A stretch of DNA of 64,000 nucleotides from Kryptolebias marmoratus (taxonomy: Eukaryota; Chordata; Actinopteri; Cyprinodontiformes; Rivulidae). Shown in pieces: positions 23,694 through 38,600 of this stretch. The notes below the pieces were generated by a model, which was not told the origin of the DNA, did not search any database, and was given only the letters and a program-made list of their open reading frames with translations. The number at the start of each line of letters is the position of its first letter. The first letter of the stretch is position 1. The stretch covers positions 24,104,476 through 24,168,475 of the forward strand of contig NC_051440.1 of the NCBI RefSeq assembly GCF_001649575.2. Reading direction: 5' to 3'. A program made the translations under genes and the position numbers.

Positions 23694-26600
23694 CTGCAAG
23701 AGAAGGTCAAATTTATTCACACCGCACACGCAAAAACAACAAATGTTGATCAAGAATTACTTTACAACTAAATAATGATGCTGCATGGTGTAATATAAAA
23801 CAATAAAGTTTATTACATAAGATTAATGCAAGTACTTATCTGGTATGTACCAGGGAGAAATACGTTCCATCAAGAAATGCTAGACCTTTAATTGTCTTTT
23901 GTGCTGCTTCCATTTTTTTGTGTTATTTTTATTGTGGAGCATTTTGGTCAACAGCATAAATATACTTGTCTCAAAATGTTGTGAAACATGATTTCTGTTG
24001 AAACACAGCATGTTTTTGACAAACATTAATGTTGCTAAGGTTGGGATATGTATCACTAACTGACCACAGTTTCTGGTTGATGTCATCTTGTATATTGGGA
24101 GATGACCAACTAAAGCAGATGATCATCATTGTCAGTGTTTTTAGATTTACATATAAATGTTACTCATGGACATAAATGTGTTAGCAGGGAGATTTTGTGT
24201 CAGATTTTTCTAGTTACACTGAAACGTTTTACTGGGATTTTAGCTGATGTTAATAATTTTTTATTTTATATTATTTACACAGTTTATTTTGGTGTCTTTA
24301 ATTACATTGAAACAATATGAATGAATTTATAGCAATATTAACGTCTGTAAATGTTGATAATGGTGCTGCGTGCCTTCACAAGAAACACTGTTGTCACACT
24401 AACTTGGAGGAATAAAACACAATGCAAAGCTTAAAACATTTCAAATACATGTTGTCATCAATAAACACAATAAAATATTTCACTAGTTAACTAATATTTT
24501 TTTCTCTGAAGCAGTTGATGTAGAAAAAAAATAATTTTGCTGGTTTCTTGCAGATCTTTTTTCTTATCTGTTCACAGTTTGAAAAACTAGCAAATGTTTC
24601 AAATATTAAGTTTTTTTTTTCCTCTAGTGTGAATATACTTTTAATTGTGCCCTCGTACAAGTTTACACCTGTTAAAGCAGTAAATACAACCTTGGTCAAC
24701 TAAGAGCTTTAACATATCATTAATGCAGTGGTTTTATTGGAGCTTTTTTTAGAAATCAGACTGAAGTAACTGGATTTTGTTGCAAAAACAAACAGGCAGA
24801 AATATAAGACGCTAAAAAGCTCTAACAGCCAACTTTTCTCGCTCTGACCTTAGAAAACCTTCCTGCGCTGACTGGTTTCATCCATGAAAGCATGATTGAG
24901 TTTAAACATCTGGGTTATCCCCAAAACCACCAAATAAATAAATGTTATTGTATTTAATGTGTCCTTTAACAGGAAGTAATGTAACTTGATTGTGTCCAAT
25001 CAGTGTTTTCTTTTTAAAAAGCATGTAAGGTACTTCCCAACAATTACTCATTTCCACAATTGTTTCTGACAGCGATTGCTTCCTGCTGCTTCTGAAAACA
25101 TTAGCTCTATGACATTTTTTAACAAAGCTTCTTTAATAATGCATGATGCTGGATCATTTTGAGACACTTGAAAACACCAGAGAAAACATCTGATTTAGTC
25201 GGTGTTTTAAAAGCGAAATGAAAGTTATTTATAAACAAAAACCCGATATTGTGTGAAAGCTGATCAGCGTGAACTGAAGGGATGTTAAGTGTCTGTTTTC
25301 TGCTACCAGGTGGCAGCACAAGGTTGAGTCTGAGAGGAAAGACTGAAAGCGGCAGGATGAGAGGGATACATCCTGATGTAAATGATGTGATTTGATTTTC
25401 TAATCCCTCACGCAGACTCCAGAGACACCATTGTTTTTATTCATTTGATTCCATCTGTGTTTGCAGTGTTTTTGTTCTCCTCCCTGAATTTTGTCAAATC
25501 TTTCTCGTCAGGTGTTTCCTGAGCCCGGAGAAACATCTCTCAGGAAATGAAGGTTCGATGAGTGTCTTAATAAAAGAAATCTATCAGAGCTGGCCACTTC
25601 CTTGCAGATAAGATCATTTTACCTCAACAAACTGAGTATTTTATGAAGGTCAAAAATAAATAAAGCATTCTTGAACTTGTTATAATGACACTTCTGTACT
25701 AATACTACTAATAAATTGTGTATCAGGTTCAGCTGCTTGTTTTTAAGCAGGATTATTAAGAAAGTCCTGATCTGATCTGGATCCATGTTTTATAAAAATA
25801 CTAGGTAAATGTGCACAGTATCCAATTGCTCAAGTTTTTATTTGTTTCTGGACAGCAATACAAGACAAAAAACAACAATGTACCTGGACCATACAGGGGA
25901 CATACCTGCCTGGTCCCTGTAGGTATCAGGTATGTATTCAGTTTGTATTAGGTAAATATCAGGTAGGTATGTACCAGGGTGTATTATTTATTGATATCAA
26001 ACTACATTTTAGCCTGATGTTTGTGCTTTAATATTTTCTCAAATCCTACCAGTTTCCAGTCCTGCTGAAGGCCCTCATCGCTGTAGAGGATGTAGTCGAT
26101 CCGACGTCCGTTTCCCTTCAGAGGGATCTTCCTACCCTTCTGACTACTGGCAGGACAATGGTTCTTACTGGGAGGAAACACCAGATACTCCTTTCTCCCG
26201 TCTTCGTTCTCCATCACTCTGACAGAGGCACACAGATGCAGACACACAGGAGGACTCAGACTCATTTCACAGGAGTCTACATCAGTTTTAGAGAACAAAT
26301 AAAATCAAAACTGTTTTTTACTTGATGATGATTTGACACATAAGACATCTGTGAATGAAAACCCCATCACAAGTGAACTCGATTTCGTGGCTACAGCAGT
26401 TGTAGATCAAGTGACTCACTTTTGTAAACTTTCAGCTGAGCTGACATCGTCGTCATAAAGGCCACTGGGATCCAGCAGAGTGCCTAAAAAACAGCACATT
26501 AAAATAAAAACACTCATCCAGTAAATCTACGACCCAAATGTCCTTCTGTGAGCAGTCCACTGTGAGAGGAGGGTTAGGTTTTACAGGTTGGGGTGAAATC

Positions 26601-29600
26601 TGTAGGTTTCTCCAAGTTTTTATTTTTTAATGTGGTTATTAGCTGACTTAACCACCTGTGCATTTATCTGAACACACACCTGACTGTTTACATGTTTAAA
26701 GCTTTGAATAGGTTTGGTTTTGTGTGAAGCTGTAGCTCATTTTGAGGCATGGATAAAAAAGAAGTATTTATTTATATAAAATTTGAGGTTGGTTCATTAT
26801 TTATGCTCCTCTGCTGGGATTTCTCACATCAATAAAAAATGAATTTTGTCCAGCAGTTTGCTTTTCAGAACAGCAGCAGTTTATCGAACGTAGTCTTTCA
26901 GAGTGTCTTTTAGTCCGACCCAAAGAGGGATAATAGACACAAACTGGAAACATTTCAGCCTGCAATCAACTAAAGCTGTTTTTTAATTTGTGTAAAGTAA
27001 CAGATAGACTTTGATTGTTAAACACTTGTCAAAGTCAGGAAAATATTGGAAAAGATCTTGGTTTTGAAGAAAAATAAAAAATGTGTGAAGTCACTGTGGA
27101 CTTTTTTTGTACTAAACTAAATCAAGAAACTTCGCTGTTCCTGCAGATACTGAGGGACATGCATGCTCAAAATGTAAATATTTTTAAATGTAAAACCAAT
27201 TCTTTTTAAGCTTTCTTTCAAATAAATTTGCAGTTGAAGGTTAGTTAAAGTATTTTTTATAGATTTTTTTCAAATCAGAGAAGCTTGAAAGCTGGATAGA
27301 TTGAACAAACCACAGATGTAAAATTGGAATATATAAATCAAATGTACATTTTTTCTCCAGACAATCAGTTATTTTACCATTTTTTACGTATCTGTCATCT
27401 TGTTATTGAATCATCTGGTATTTGGTATTTATTAGTCTGATGATGACAGGATGAGACTAGTCATGAGCTGCAGAAGTGTTGTCTTGATTGTGAAATCAGT
27501 CTTTGAATTCTGTGTCATTATTTCTTTTTTAGAAACTAATGAATACTGGTCACCTTCTGCTCTTTTTTTATTCTTTAAATGTCTGTGACAGGCATTTCAA
27601 AACAAGACACCAGACTGGTTAATTTTAAAACCATTTTAAACTGCTCATGGGGATACACTTATTTTTAACAATTTAAGCAAAATATCCCTGCAAGACTAAT
27701 AATATTTAAAGGCCTAACCTTCTTTGAAGAAATGTATATCACCCACTGGTTTTCATGCCAGAGTTTTAGACTAAAATAACATTATGTGCTACCTCCTGCG
27801 TTTTGCAAGATGTCACGCTCAGAGTATGTTTTATGAATGAATCTCAGCTACAACCACACCAGATTTTAGCTCATTATCTGTAAAACCGACTGAGTTATAA
27901 CCAAGGTTGATTAACAGCCATTTTTAACTGGGTTAATCAGTTCTAGATGTACATCCAATAATTACTACCTTCTACAAGCTTCATTAACTTTTTTCCAGTG
28001 GTTCATGAGATGTTTTGGTAACAGACAGACAAAGGCAAAAACATTTTTTGCCCACTTTTGCCTTAAAGCTATAGTAATTAGAGAAAAGACAACGATACAA
28101 AGTTAAAATCTAGGTCTGATTTTGAACATCTGTCTGGTCAAATAGAAAAATCAATGATCAACCTATATACAGAAATATTTCAGTTACATAACAGTAAATT
28201 ATTTCTGCATCTTCTTTATCGATTCATGTTGCTTTATATGATTCATAATCCACTCCTCACTGAGGCTGCTTCCAGTGGCACAAGAAGACACTGTTTGGAG
28301 TGGATATATCTCCCGTTTTAACCCTCGAACCACAGTACCCTGGTGAAATATGACAGAGAGAGACTGATGAGCACTCAGAGATGCTTTTGACATTGATGCT
28401 GTGAGGATGTAGGCTGGATAATGTGGTTAAAACGCTCTGGATGAAGAGAGCATCTCTGAAGTTACTCCAGTCAATTCATGCAAGCTGGGAGCTCTTCTGA
28501 AAAGTGTCTGATGTGCAGAGAATATTTTTCACAAGTTGAAAAGCAGGTTTTTGATCACTGAAATAATATCACTGTTTGCAGCACATTTGGGAAACTATTA
28601 ATATCCAGGAGCTTCCCTGTTCAAATGGTAAATGTGACCTCAGTTTTTCTGAGCTCATAAATCCGGATGTCACCCACAGGCTGCTGTGTGGGTGAACAGA
28701 ATAAATGTTCCTTTACATCAGTTCTGTACTCACTTCCTTATAAACATGAGGTACTTCTGGTTTTTGGCTGTTCAATTTGCAACATCAACTACATCATGAA
28801 AAGAGACACGGAGTGGAAAGTTTTACAGAAACTTTTCATTTAAACGGCTTTAAAATGTCTTGTTACTTTTGTTCTGTTTAATTATTTCACCTGATTCTAA
28901 CTCAGCCAAAATCCCTGCATAGTGACAGCAGAAATTTCCCAAAGTTACGACAATGTGAACATTTTAATAGCAACACCAGACTCACAACTGTATTCATTTA
29001 TAAACAATTATTGTCTGCTATTAAAGGCAAAAGGGCAATAGTGTTTTTTCCCATGTCTGTGTGTGGGGATCATTTGTCTGTATTGTTAATATCTCATGAA
29101 CCACTGGACAAATTTTAATGAAATTTTCAGTAGGTAGTCACTGGGTTGTCCTCTTCATTTCATGATTTGAAGTAAAGTTTGGACCCAAGAATGCAAATTT
29201 TCATGATACACAAATCAAAATACACAAAACAAAACAGATGTTGGATATAAATAGAAGGGGAACTGATGAGATAAGTAGAGACTTAATGATAACAGAAAAC
29301 AAGAGTAAGTCAGCCAGGCAGGACTGAAGAGCAGAAACAGGTTGAGAAAAAGTGAAGATTAAACACAAGGGATCTCAAAACAAGCAAGAAATAAAAAACA
29401 TGAGAAGCAACATGACCAAACCAAGAGGATCAAAAAAGTAAAACAGCAAACTTGATGCAAAGTCAACTAAATAATAAATAGAATACACAAAACAAACAGA
29501 AATCTTAGGACCCTGACTCTACAACAGATTGACTTTTGGACTCCAAAATCATCCAATTCAAGATGTGCAATCTTAGCAAACACAAAAAAGACTATAAATC

Positions 29601-32600
29601 TGCCAAATGTACAAAAACTGAGCTCAAATGTGGTGTGGTAATAGGTGTCAGTCATTCACAACACATTCAAACAGATCACACAAGTCTGTGCATAATGTCA
29701 TTTTAAGGTTTAACCAAAATGACTATAATTCCCTCATTTCTTAACAGAAGATGATCTCAGTCTATAATTGTGGCAATATGCATTCCTTAACGAATGCCAG
29801 GCCTTCTTCAGATATTTTATTAAAACAGGATAATCTTCCTTCTAGTTTTTATTTTTATTGTTTCATTCATCCCTTCCTGTTTTCTTTCCGTTTTTTCTTC
29901 TGACAAGCAAGGTTCATGTGGGAAGGACAGATCTGTTTTTTTTTATTTTCCGCTTGCCATGTAAAACATTTAAAACAAACATTTCTCTGAACAAGCCTTT
30001 ACACTCTTTCCTGCCCACTCCATCCCCAAAATACCACTGGCCTAAATATTGCTTCGTATCCCGACCAAATCTGTCCAGTCCTTGCATGCGTCACTAATGC
30101 TCATGTATGAAGCTGGTGCACTGGTGGTGTTTTCATTCACACTGAGGGTACATCCTGATTTAGCCTGAAGAGGCAGATTTTAGTCTGCTCTGCTCTGCAG
30201 CAACCACATGATCACCCTGCTGTTTCAGAATGATTTACACACTTGCAGTGTTACTATTGCTGCAGTGGATGTGACATCTGGTCAAACTTGTGTGGATTTG
30301 TGTGTGTGCGTTTGCGATGCCTCACCCAGAGCCCATGGTTTGTCCTCCCCTGGCCCCAGGCGACATGGGTCCTTGTATTGAGTAAAAAGTGCATGCTGCT
30401 GCTCCAGTTTGTCCTCTGGAAAAAACAACAACCCACAAAGCACAGTCAAAGGTTTACCCAAAGCAACTAAAAATGGTGTCAGAACAACATATGTTCTGTT
30501 GGAGACTTTATTTCTAAATAAGTCAGCAAATATGAGGCTTTGTTAAGTAAACTGTGATCATATTCATTTTATTCAACACTAGATGGTGGTAAAGGACAAA
30601 ATCATCAACTGTAAATTTAATTTGTGCAGAAATAAACCCACATGTTAACTAACCTGTTTTTGTGTTTGTGTATTATAACTTCCAAGGCCTTTCTGTGCTG
30701 GGTACAGAAAGGCTCAGAAAAACATTTTTAGTCATGCAGTTTCAGGCAGAATAACAGGGTCAGACAACTGTAACATAAAAACTTGCATAACTCCACATAC
30801 AAAGAATTTAATTTAGCATTTGAAAGTGCTCATCCTAAAAACACAACATTAATGTTGTTGAAATTATCCACTTGTTTACTATTTATTAAGCTATTTTGTA
30901 GATGCATTTGAGACCCAGCTGTATTTTGTCCTGGACTACATCTTGCACTAGAAACTTTACATTTTGCACAATTAAAGTAGCACACATCCACTGCAACTTG
31001 AACTGACTAACATCTACAGCTCATTATTGTGATTTTATTTTGATTTTAGATATGACGTGACTTGTCTCCTCCTCTGCCTGAGCTGCAGGATTTGAGGAGT
31101 TACGAGGAAAATTTGTACTGGAACCTTATGTGAAACTTTAGTTGATAAATCTAAACAGTAAAAGATTTGTTGGACATGACAGTGTAAAAGTAGGAGTATG
31201 GAGGGCCAGGGTCACTTCTAAGGGCTATCTGAAAGCAGGAGCTGTGTCTGTATTCTTGGCACAAAGTCAAGCTTGCTTTCAGTGTGGGTTGGATTCTGCC
31301 AGGGCTGTTCATGTCTCCAACTCTGTTTGTGGTGTTCATGGACAAGATCTAAAGTCAGTCATGGAGAGGAGGGTGTCTGGTTTGGGAACCTCAGGGTCTT
31401 GTTTCTGCTTTTTGCAGAGGATGTGGTTCTGCTGGTTTCTTCAGGCCCCGAAAGTCAGCTGAGTGCAGATGAGAGTCAGGTTCTACAAGTTTGAGGTTAT
31501 TGTTTTCAACCAGAAAAAGATGAAATGCTCTCTATGGGTTTAGATGAATTTCTTCTTCAAGCAGGGGAGTTCAAGTATCTGGGAGTCTTGTTCATGAGTG
31601 ATGGTTGAATGGAGCAGGAGATGGATCTATGAATCTGGGCCTACTTCGCATTCATGAGGGCTTTGCTCTGGTTTGTCGTGGTGAAAAAGGAGCAGAGTCA
31701 AAAGGCAAAGTGCTCAATTTACTGGTCAGTTTTTGTTCCAACCTGAACCTATGGTATAAAGACCAAAAGAACAAGATCCCAAACACAAGCAGCTGAGATG
31801 AGCTCCTCCGTAGAGTGACCGGATTCAGTCTTAGGTGAGGAGCTCCATCATCTGGTGGGACCTTGGCATAGACCCTGCTGCTCCTCTGGGTTGAAAGAAG
31901 TCAGCTGAGGTGGTTCAGGCATCTGATTAAAATTTTCAGGCATTGGGAGGAGACCCAAGGGCAGACCCAGAGCTCAGTTGTACATACTGCATCTTCTCTG
32001 GCCTGAGAACACCTTGGGATCCCTCAGGAGGAGCTGGAGAGCATCACTGGGGAGAGGGATGTCTGAACCTGCTGCCTCCATGACCCAAACACGAATAAGC
32101 AGCAGAAGATGGATCGATGAATGAATGACAGCTTAAAAAATGAGCTGCATCTAAAATCACTTCAGTATGGCTTGCTTTTGAATTATTTTGCACATTTACA
32201 GCAGCAATAAGTCTTCTGTAGCTCTAAGCACCGGCATGTTCTCACATATTTATTAGTTTTTTGTGAGCAGCATTAACACATAATTTGCATATTGAATATT
32301 TTGGTGTTACAGCTGAAGTTGTGTTTGTGTAAGTAGATACACTACAACCAAGAACTGTAAGGAATTCTTAGTTTGTTTTGTTGCAATAATAAAAAAATGG
32401 GTTAGTTAGAATATTCACATATTTTCACCATAGTAAAAATTTCCAAGGTTTTATTATTGATGCTAAGATCATTAATATCTTATAATATTTTGCACTGTGA
32501 GACAGCTGGGGCTCTACATCCTTCTGCTGATACTGAGAGCAGAATCCTGCATCATGTTGGTGTGTGGACTGATTATTAATGAGAAAAAAATGGTTGGAAA

Positions 32601-35600
32601 TCCACTGACTTATTATCTCTGCCCACCTGAAGAACAATTGTCAAAGTTCAGGTCTCCCAGGATAACATCGAAGGCCACCAGGTCTTCCAGCACCTTCTCT
32701 CCTTCAGGTGGTTGGGATGAAGATTGACGAAACTCGGCCCCCCACTGGAGCAAAAGGTCCAGCTGCTCACAGCGGACTGATGCATCACCTGGACAGGAAC
32801 AGGTAACGACAACAAAGCATGTTGATGTCATAACATTGCACACTAAAAACAGGCTTATCCAGGAGCTATTGTTGCTGTTTCTTTTTGTTTTCACATCTTT
32901 GTAGCTTGAGACAGTTTGTTAGTTTACTTGTGGTGTTACTAATATTAGTAACATGATACTGAGCGTCTTTTTTTGGCAGCGTTCACATCGGTCCACTGCA
33001 GCCAGTGAATCTGATAAACTGCCTTTAGTTATAGAGGTAAGGGAAGGAGGTGAGCAGAGGGAGGCGGTGGGTGAAATCATGAGAGAGAACAGATGAATAG
33101 ATGAGAATGTGAGAAACAAAGAGGTGTCAGGATATTGGAGGGTGAGTAGGTTGCTTTGGCTTTGATTATTTTTGACTGCAGCTGAAGTACATCTGAAATT
33201 ATTAGTATTATTTTTTGTCCATGTGTGTTTCTGTTTGTTTTACTGAATTTCTCAAAAATGGACCAATCTTAATGATGTGGAGGCCGTGTTTGTTGTGCAT
33301 GTGCCTGAATAGCTGCGCAAAACCTTTAATGTGAGAAGATTTTCAAATCAAATTTATTTGTATAGCACATTTAAAATCAACTGCTTAGTCAAAGTGCTGC
33401 ACAGAAAACAATAAACATTAAAAAGTGAATACCAAACACAAATATGGTGTGCTATTAGTTGAGAGTCATTTACAGCCAATAAATTATGCAATATATCTTT
33501 GAGATTGTGCATAATGTTATTTTCAAGGTTTGACCAAAGGAATTCAATACATACAAACAATTATCTTTGTCAAAAACTCTGGCATGAAAGGCGGTGGGTG
33601 ACGTCATTAAAAGCTTCCTTCAAGGCTTTTAATGATGAAAGTTTTTGATGCAGCATTTCGAATGAGAAGTAGATTATTTCAAAGAAAATACATCATGATT
33701 AAAACACTATTTTAGGAAGCGGCAGTAGGAATGTTTTTAGTTATGAAAGTGAGAACAAAACAAAACCTTTTGTTGCATCTATGAGAGTCCAACACCAAAA
33801 ATCCTTTGAAGCTTTTACTTTTTTTTGCAAGTAAGATGTTAATAATAAAAGATTAATTATCCTAAAGAAAAACATGATTACAGACATTTATGTATAGAAA
33901 AGCTCAGAAACGTCTCAGGAGTGACAGGTCCATTAAATGCCTGAAAGGCCAACTGTTCCTGCACACCTTAAATACACTAAAACTAAACTCACCCATAAAC
34001 TGAGGCAGCTGTTACATTTATAGGTTGAGTTTTTGCTCAGTTACCATTCTTTCTGCACCATGAATCTCAAACACACCTCCTTCTTCTCAGGTCTCTTCTT
34101 TTTTCCTCCTTGTTTTCCCTGACTTATTCATCCCAGCCCCCTCACCTCTAGGGGGTTTATCTTTGTTGTATCTTTAGAAACGGTACTGGTACTGCTATAT
34201 TTAGGCCTGCAACAAGCGTAGAAGCCCAGAATAGCAGGCAAAAAGAGGTGGGGGGTGATGGTGGATGTGTCTCTGGTAAAAAAAAAATGAGCGTGGCTTT
34301 GACCAGAGGCTTTAAATAGGGCTGTGACGCCTTAAACAGCTTGAGGCAGTCGCCATGGGAACAGCAGGAGGAGATACACATGGGTTTTGACGTGCTCATT
34401 TATCTAAGTATCAGTACACAGAGGCACACACGCAGACATGAAGCCGAGATGTCTTTTCACGAACAAAACCCTCCTGAGCAGCTTTGAAACACATCGGTGT
34501 TCAGTCATCACACGAAGACCTGATGCTACTTTACCTTCGATGGCGTGGAGGTGCGTGCACGTGAGGTATCCCACAACTCTTTGCTCCTGATGGGAGGTGC
34601 CCACATGAACCTGCAGTGATGAAACAGGACATGATGTCACTCTGCTGTGTTCAAACAAGCCACATAAAAACCCAATTAACAAGTGTGTTTGCATGAAGCA
34701 TGCCAGCTGACAACAGCATGATTAGATCATTCAGAGTGAGGTGAAACATTAGAGATCCTGAGGGACAATTAACACAAGCTGAAATTTAAGTACAACATTT
34801 AAGGTGTGTGATGTAAGAGCACTAAGGTAAAAAGGAAAAATGTAATGAGATAATTAAAATTATGTTATGTAGAAAAAAAAGAAATCATGCAGAAACTTCT
34901 GCGTGTACTTGCACCACAGTTTACGCCACATCTGTGATGCATAGCCGTTGTGGATGCTGTAATCATTGCACACAAAACAAAAATATTGAAGCTCTGCAGA
35001 TGCTACACAAACTCCAAGCATCTGGTGTGAAGCCAGCCCTACAGAGCAGCTTTTATCATCAGCTTTCTTCTGAATCTCTCATACTGTATGCTTAAAATAA
35101 TCAAAAGGCCTTTTGTGGCGAAAAAATAGTGCTGATCACTATTTTATCAGCACTCGCTCCCACCAACAATGGGACCGACATTAGTTCTGACATTTTGTCC
35201 CGGATAATGAATGGTCTGCAGAGGCTGATGGAGCATGAAACATTTTCTATCAGCAGAAAACAACTATAAACAAAAAGCCCTTACACTAACACCAAAATGA
35301 TATTTTTCAAACAGTGAGTGAATTTTTTCAGGCGGCTCAGTGGTTGGTGATTGATTAAAAGGTTTCTCATCAGAAAATTTTGAGCCGGTTGTTCAAAGTT
35401 CCTCTGAACAGACCCAGAACAACCCGACATAGAAACTTCAACCATAGAGCTTCACTGTCACGGTGGCATGGTGGTGCAGTGGTGAAAGCTGCTGCCTCAC
35501 AGCAAGAATCAGCTTGATGGTTCAAAACTCAGCTGAGTGAAGTTGGCATGTCTCTGTCTCTCTCTTCTCCTTGGTTTTGTCTACACATATGTACCAGAAC

Positions 35601-38600
35601 GCAGCAGTCATGTCTGTTTTCACAGTAAAACTCCCTGGACCCCTCGTTTGTATGATGACTCAAGGATTGTTGGTATTAAAACACTGCCTATCTGCTTGTT
35701 GTGATGAAAAAGAGACAAAATATCCAACGTTTACTCATGACTTCTGAGGAAGAGACAAAAGACACTTTAAAAATCTCAAATTGTGTTCTGTAATTTTTCT
35801 TGAAAACCTCACAAACTCATTACAGGACTTATAAATCTTTGATGTGCTAAAAGTGAAATATTTGCTTTTAACCTCCCCCGTGTTTATATGCTTTCATGTG
35901 GATTTTTCTTTTGAGAATAAGTTTACTTGCTTCTTTGCTACCACCTGCTGTGATAATGTTTTGTTTTGTGTATTTCATTAATACTTTGGTTGCGAGAAAA
36001 GGGCATATTTGAGGTTTATTATCAAATTAACCATTAACTTTGTTTTCACAAGACTTTCCCTTTATGTCAGACAGTGTGCATAAAAAATGTGTCACCCTCT
36101 TATTGGTTAGTTTAACTAGAGTCAGCCCTGCAGGCTGGACAATATATAATCAGAAGTATAGTGCTTCCTGCTGTAGACTCCAACAAAGACAAATTCTTGT
36201 CTGTCTCATTTGTCTCTAAGTGACTCTGTGATGGACTTGTAACCTGTCCAGCGTCTCATTATTGACCACTGGAGATTGGAGCCAGCTCCCTGTGACAAAG
36301 CATGGTAAAGCAAATAGAGGAAATTGTTGGCTGGATGTTAGTGAATTCAAGAAAACGAAGCCAACTAACAGGCAAAATGCACTTAACTTTCTTGGTACAT
36401 TTTTAAGACTGAATTTCTCCACTCTATAAGCAGCAAAATGTGAGCAACAATGTGCAGCCTCGCTGGAGATTTAATCAGACACCTTTAGCATCAGAGCTGA
36501 AGAGTCCTGAAGGACAACGAGGCTGCGACTGGCAGCTCTGAAGAGTCGGTGGGTGGATGCAGACTGATGATGATAAGGAGAAATAAAGGGTTGTAGAGGA
36601 AAAAAAAAATGATTGCGGGGTGGATATGCTGAAGTGTGAAGGCATCTGGGAGGAGCAGATCTGTGGCAAGACTGCAAACATTTCTGCTCGAGGTCGTAGT
36701 TTAAAAAGAGCTCTTAACATGGGAGGAGTATTTGACGTGCGGAACTGATCCGAATACACCCTCACATTCATGGAGGACCCCAATTCTGAGAAGTAGAATT
36801 TACCATCAGTATTATAAAGTTACAAATAAGAAGTGGCTATTGCTCACTAAAAAGTAACAGTAAATAAACATGTTGCTTGTTCATAAAAGATGACTCTTTG
36901 GCAGGGTTTTCATTCAAAGAATACAGGAATGTTTATTGTTTACTTATTTATGATTTTACCAGAGGAGCAGCTGGCCTCTGTGTGTGTCATGTTGCACTTA
37001 CATGTCTTGATTACCATCTGCTCCAAAGACACGAACAGTATGCTGTGTGCTGGTTAAAGATGTGACTGTGCATCTGTTAAAGGGGCTGCAGGGTTAGGGT
37101 ACATGTGCAGCTCTGTGCAACAGCTTCCTGCAACCTCCAGTAATGTGATATACTGATTAGACTCTGTAGAATGATTTATTCAGATTAGCTTCATAGAGAT
37201 GTAAACAAATGCTGTATGAATGTGTGTGGATGGGTAAATGAAGGCAGATTGTGTTATAAAGTGCTTTGAGTGGTTTGGTTGGCTAGAAAAGGCGCTATAT
37301 AAGTACAGTCCATTTACCATTTACCATAAGCACGAGATGGATACGTCAACAGAGAATAAAAACTAAGTTAGACTTGAAGATGTATAGCAGACAAATTAGC
37401 ACTTTTTTGGACAGTTTCTTTTGTCTCTTATGATACTTTTGTTGACATTTTTATTTGGAGTCAAACTAAGTCAAGATGGCTGACACAGCTCCAACATAGA
37501 AATGTCTATAACTCAATTTTACAGATAATGAGCTAAAATATTATATGGTAGTAGCTAAAAGTCATTCACAACACATACGCTTGGTGAGACATGTTGAAAT
37601 ACTGATTCAATGTTTGACCAAAATGTCTATAACTTTGAAATTTCTCAACATAAAATGATCCCAGTCTAAAAGTCTGGCATATAAGATTGTGGGTGATATG
37701 CATTACTTTAAGAAATGCAAAGCCTTCATTTATTCTATAAACTGAGCAGTGCTTCTTGCCTGGTGTCTCTTTAAAAAAGTACAAAATTTGTCCAAGTATA
37801 TACCACAATGAGAAAACTACAGTGTTTTCTCTCCTGTGAATTAAAAGCTTCCTGCAGTTGAAAGCACACTCACTTCGACAAAAGGGAACAAACTGCCAAC
37901 AGTGGGATCTGTTGTGGAGTTTGTATCTTGCAGAGCCTCTAATAAAAACCTCTATAAGAACCTCAATGAAGCATAAGGCTAATTAGCTTTTAATGCCACA
38001 CAGAAGCTAACATTTTATGCTTGAAAACAGTAAGTGCACCATCTTACAGCAAAGACCACAGATTTCCACTCAGTATTTCGAGTCATAGATTCACTTATTC
38101 TTCATATGTTTGGTTGAAATGGTTGAGCTCAAAATGTGACAAAAATACTTGAGCAAATTAAATAAATGCATTATGAGATGGTGCATTAACTTCTCTTATA
38201 ATTCTTATTGCCAGTAAATTAGAGTTTTTAAAACTGCATTGATTTGTTGATGCGTTGAACTCCTCAGTGAAAATATTATGGTTGAAAAAGACATTTAAAA
38301 TCATCTAAATGGGGCATCTAGGCTGTCACTGGGCTAAGTTTGGTCTGAAAGTAAAGGCTTTGTAGATGCCCATAAGGGCTAATTTTAGATGTTGATTAAA
38401 CATTCAATTTTAGCAAAGATTTACCACGTTTGTCAAATATAAATGAGTACAACACATGAGAGAGATTTCATTTTGTGATCACAACCTTTCAAGTATGGGT
38501 GGGCGAAGTATCGAGCACTTCCACTTTTATCTGGAGTGTCTGCATCTAATTCACTGGGATTTTAGTTTCTCTCACGCTCTCCTAATGTCGCACTCAGACA

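Larger units (their letters stand above)
23694..26049 (-). other. smpd3 intron 8
   Basis: A 2.36-kb intron. It contains a 3'-end fragment of repeat family A (about 23840-23897) and a small GGTAT/TACC-rich repeat block near 25890-25980. Otherwise nothing is recognised. Confidence 0.8.
26484..30325 (-). other. smpd3 intron 6
   Basis: A 3.84-kb intron. It contains two copies of repeat family A in opposite orientations (27710-28070 and 29030-29805). The second is split by an inserted AT-rich block. Confidence 0.8.
32789..34534 (-). other. smpd3 intron 4
   Basis: A 1.75-kb intron holding a common fish repeat end (about 33340-33430) and a family A copy (33435-33635). Confidence 0.8.

Noticed and set aside
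26484..30325. Additional smpd3 exons in the large introns
   Set aside because: The nine exons already give a continuous protein colinear with human SMPD3, with every phase matching. No extra exon is needed.
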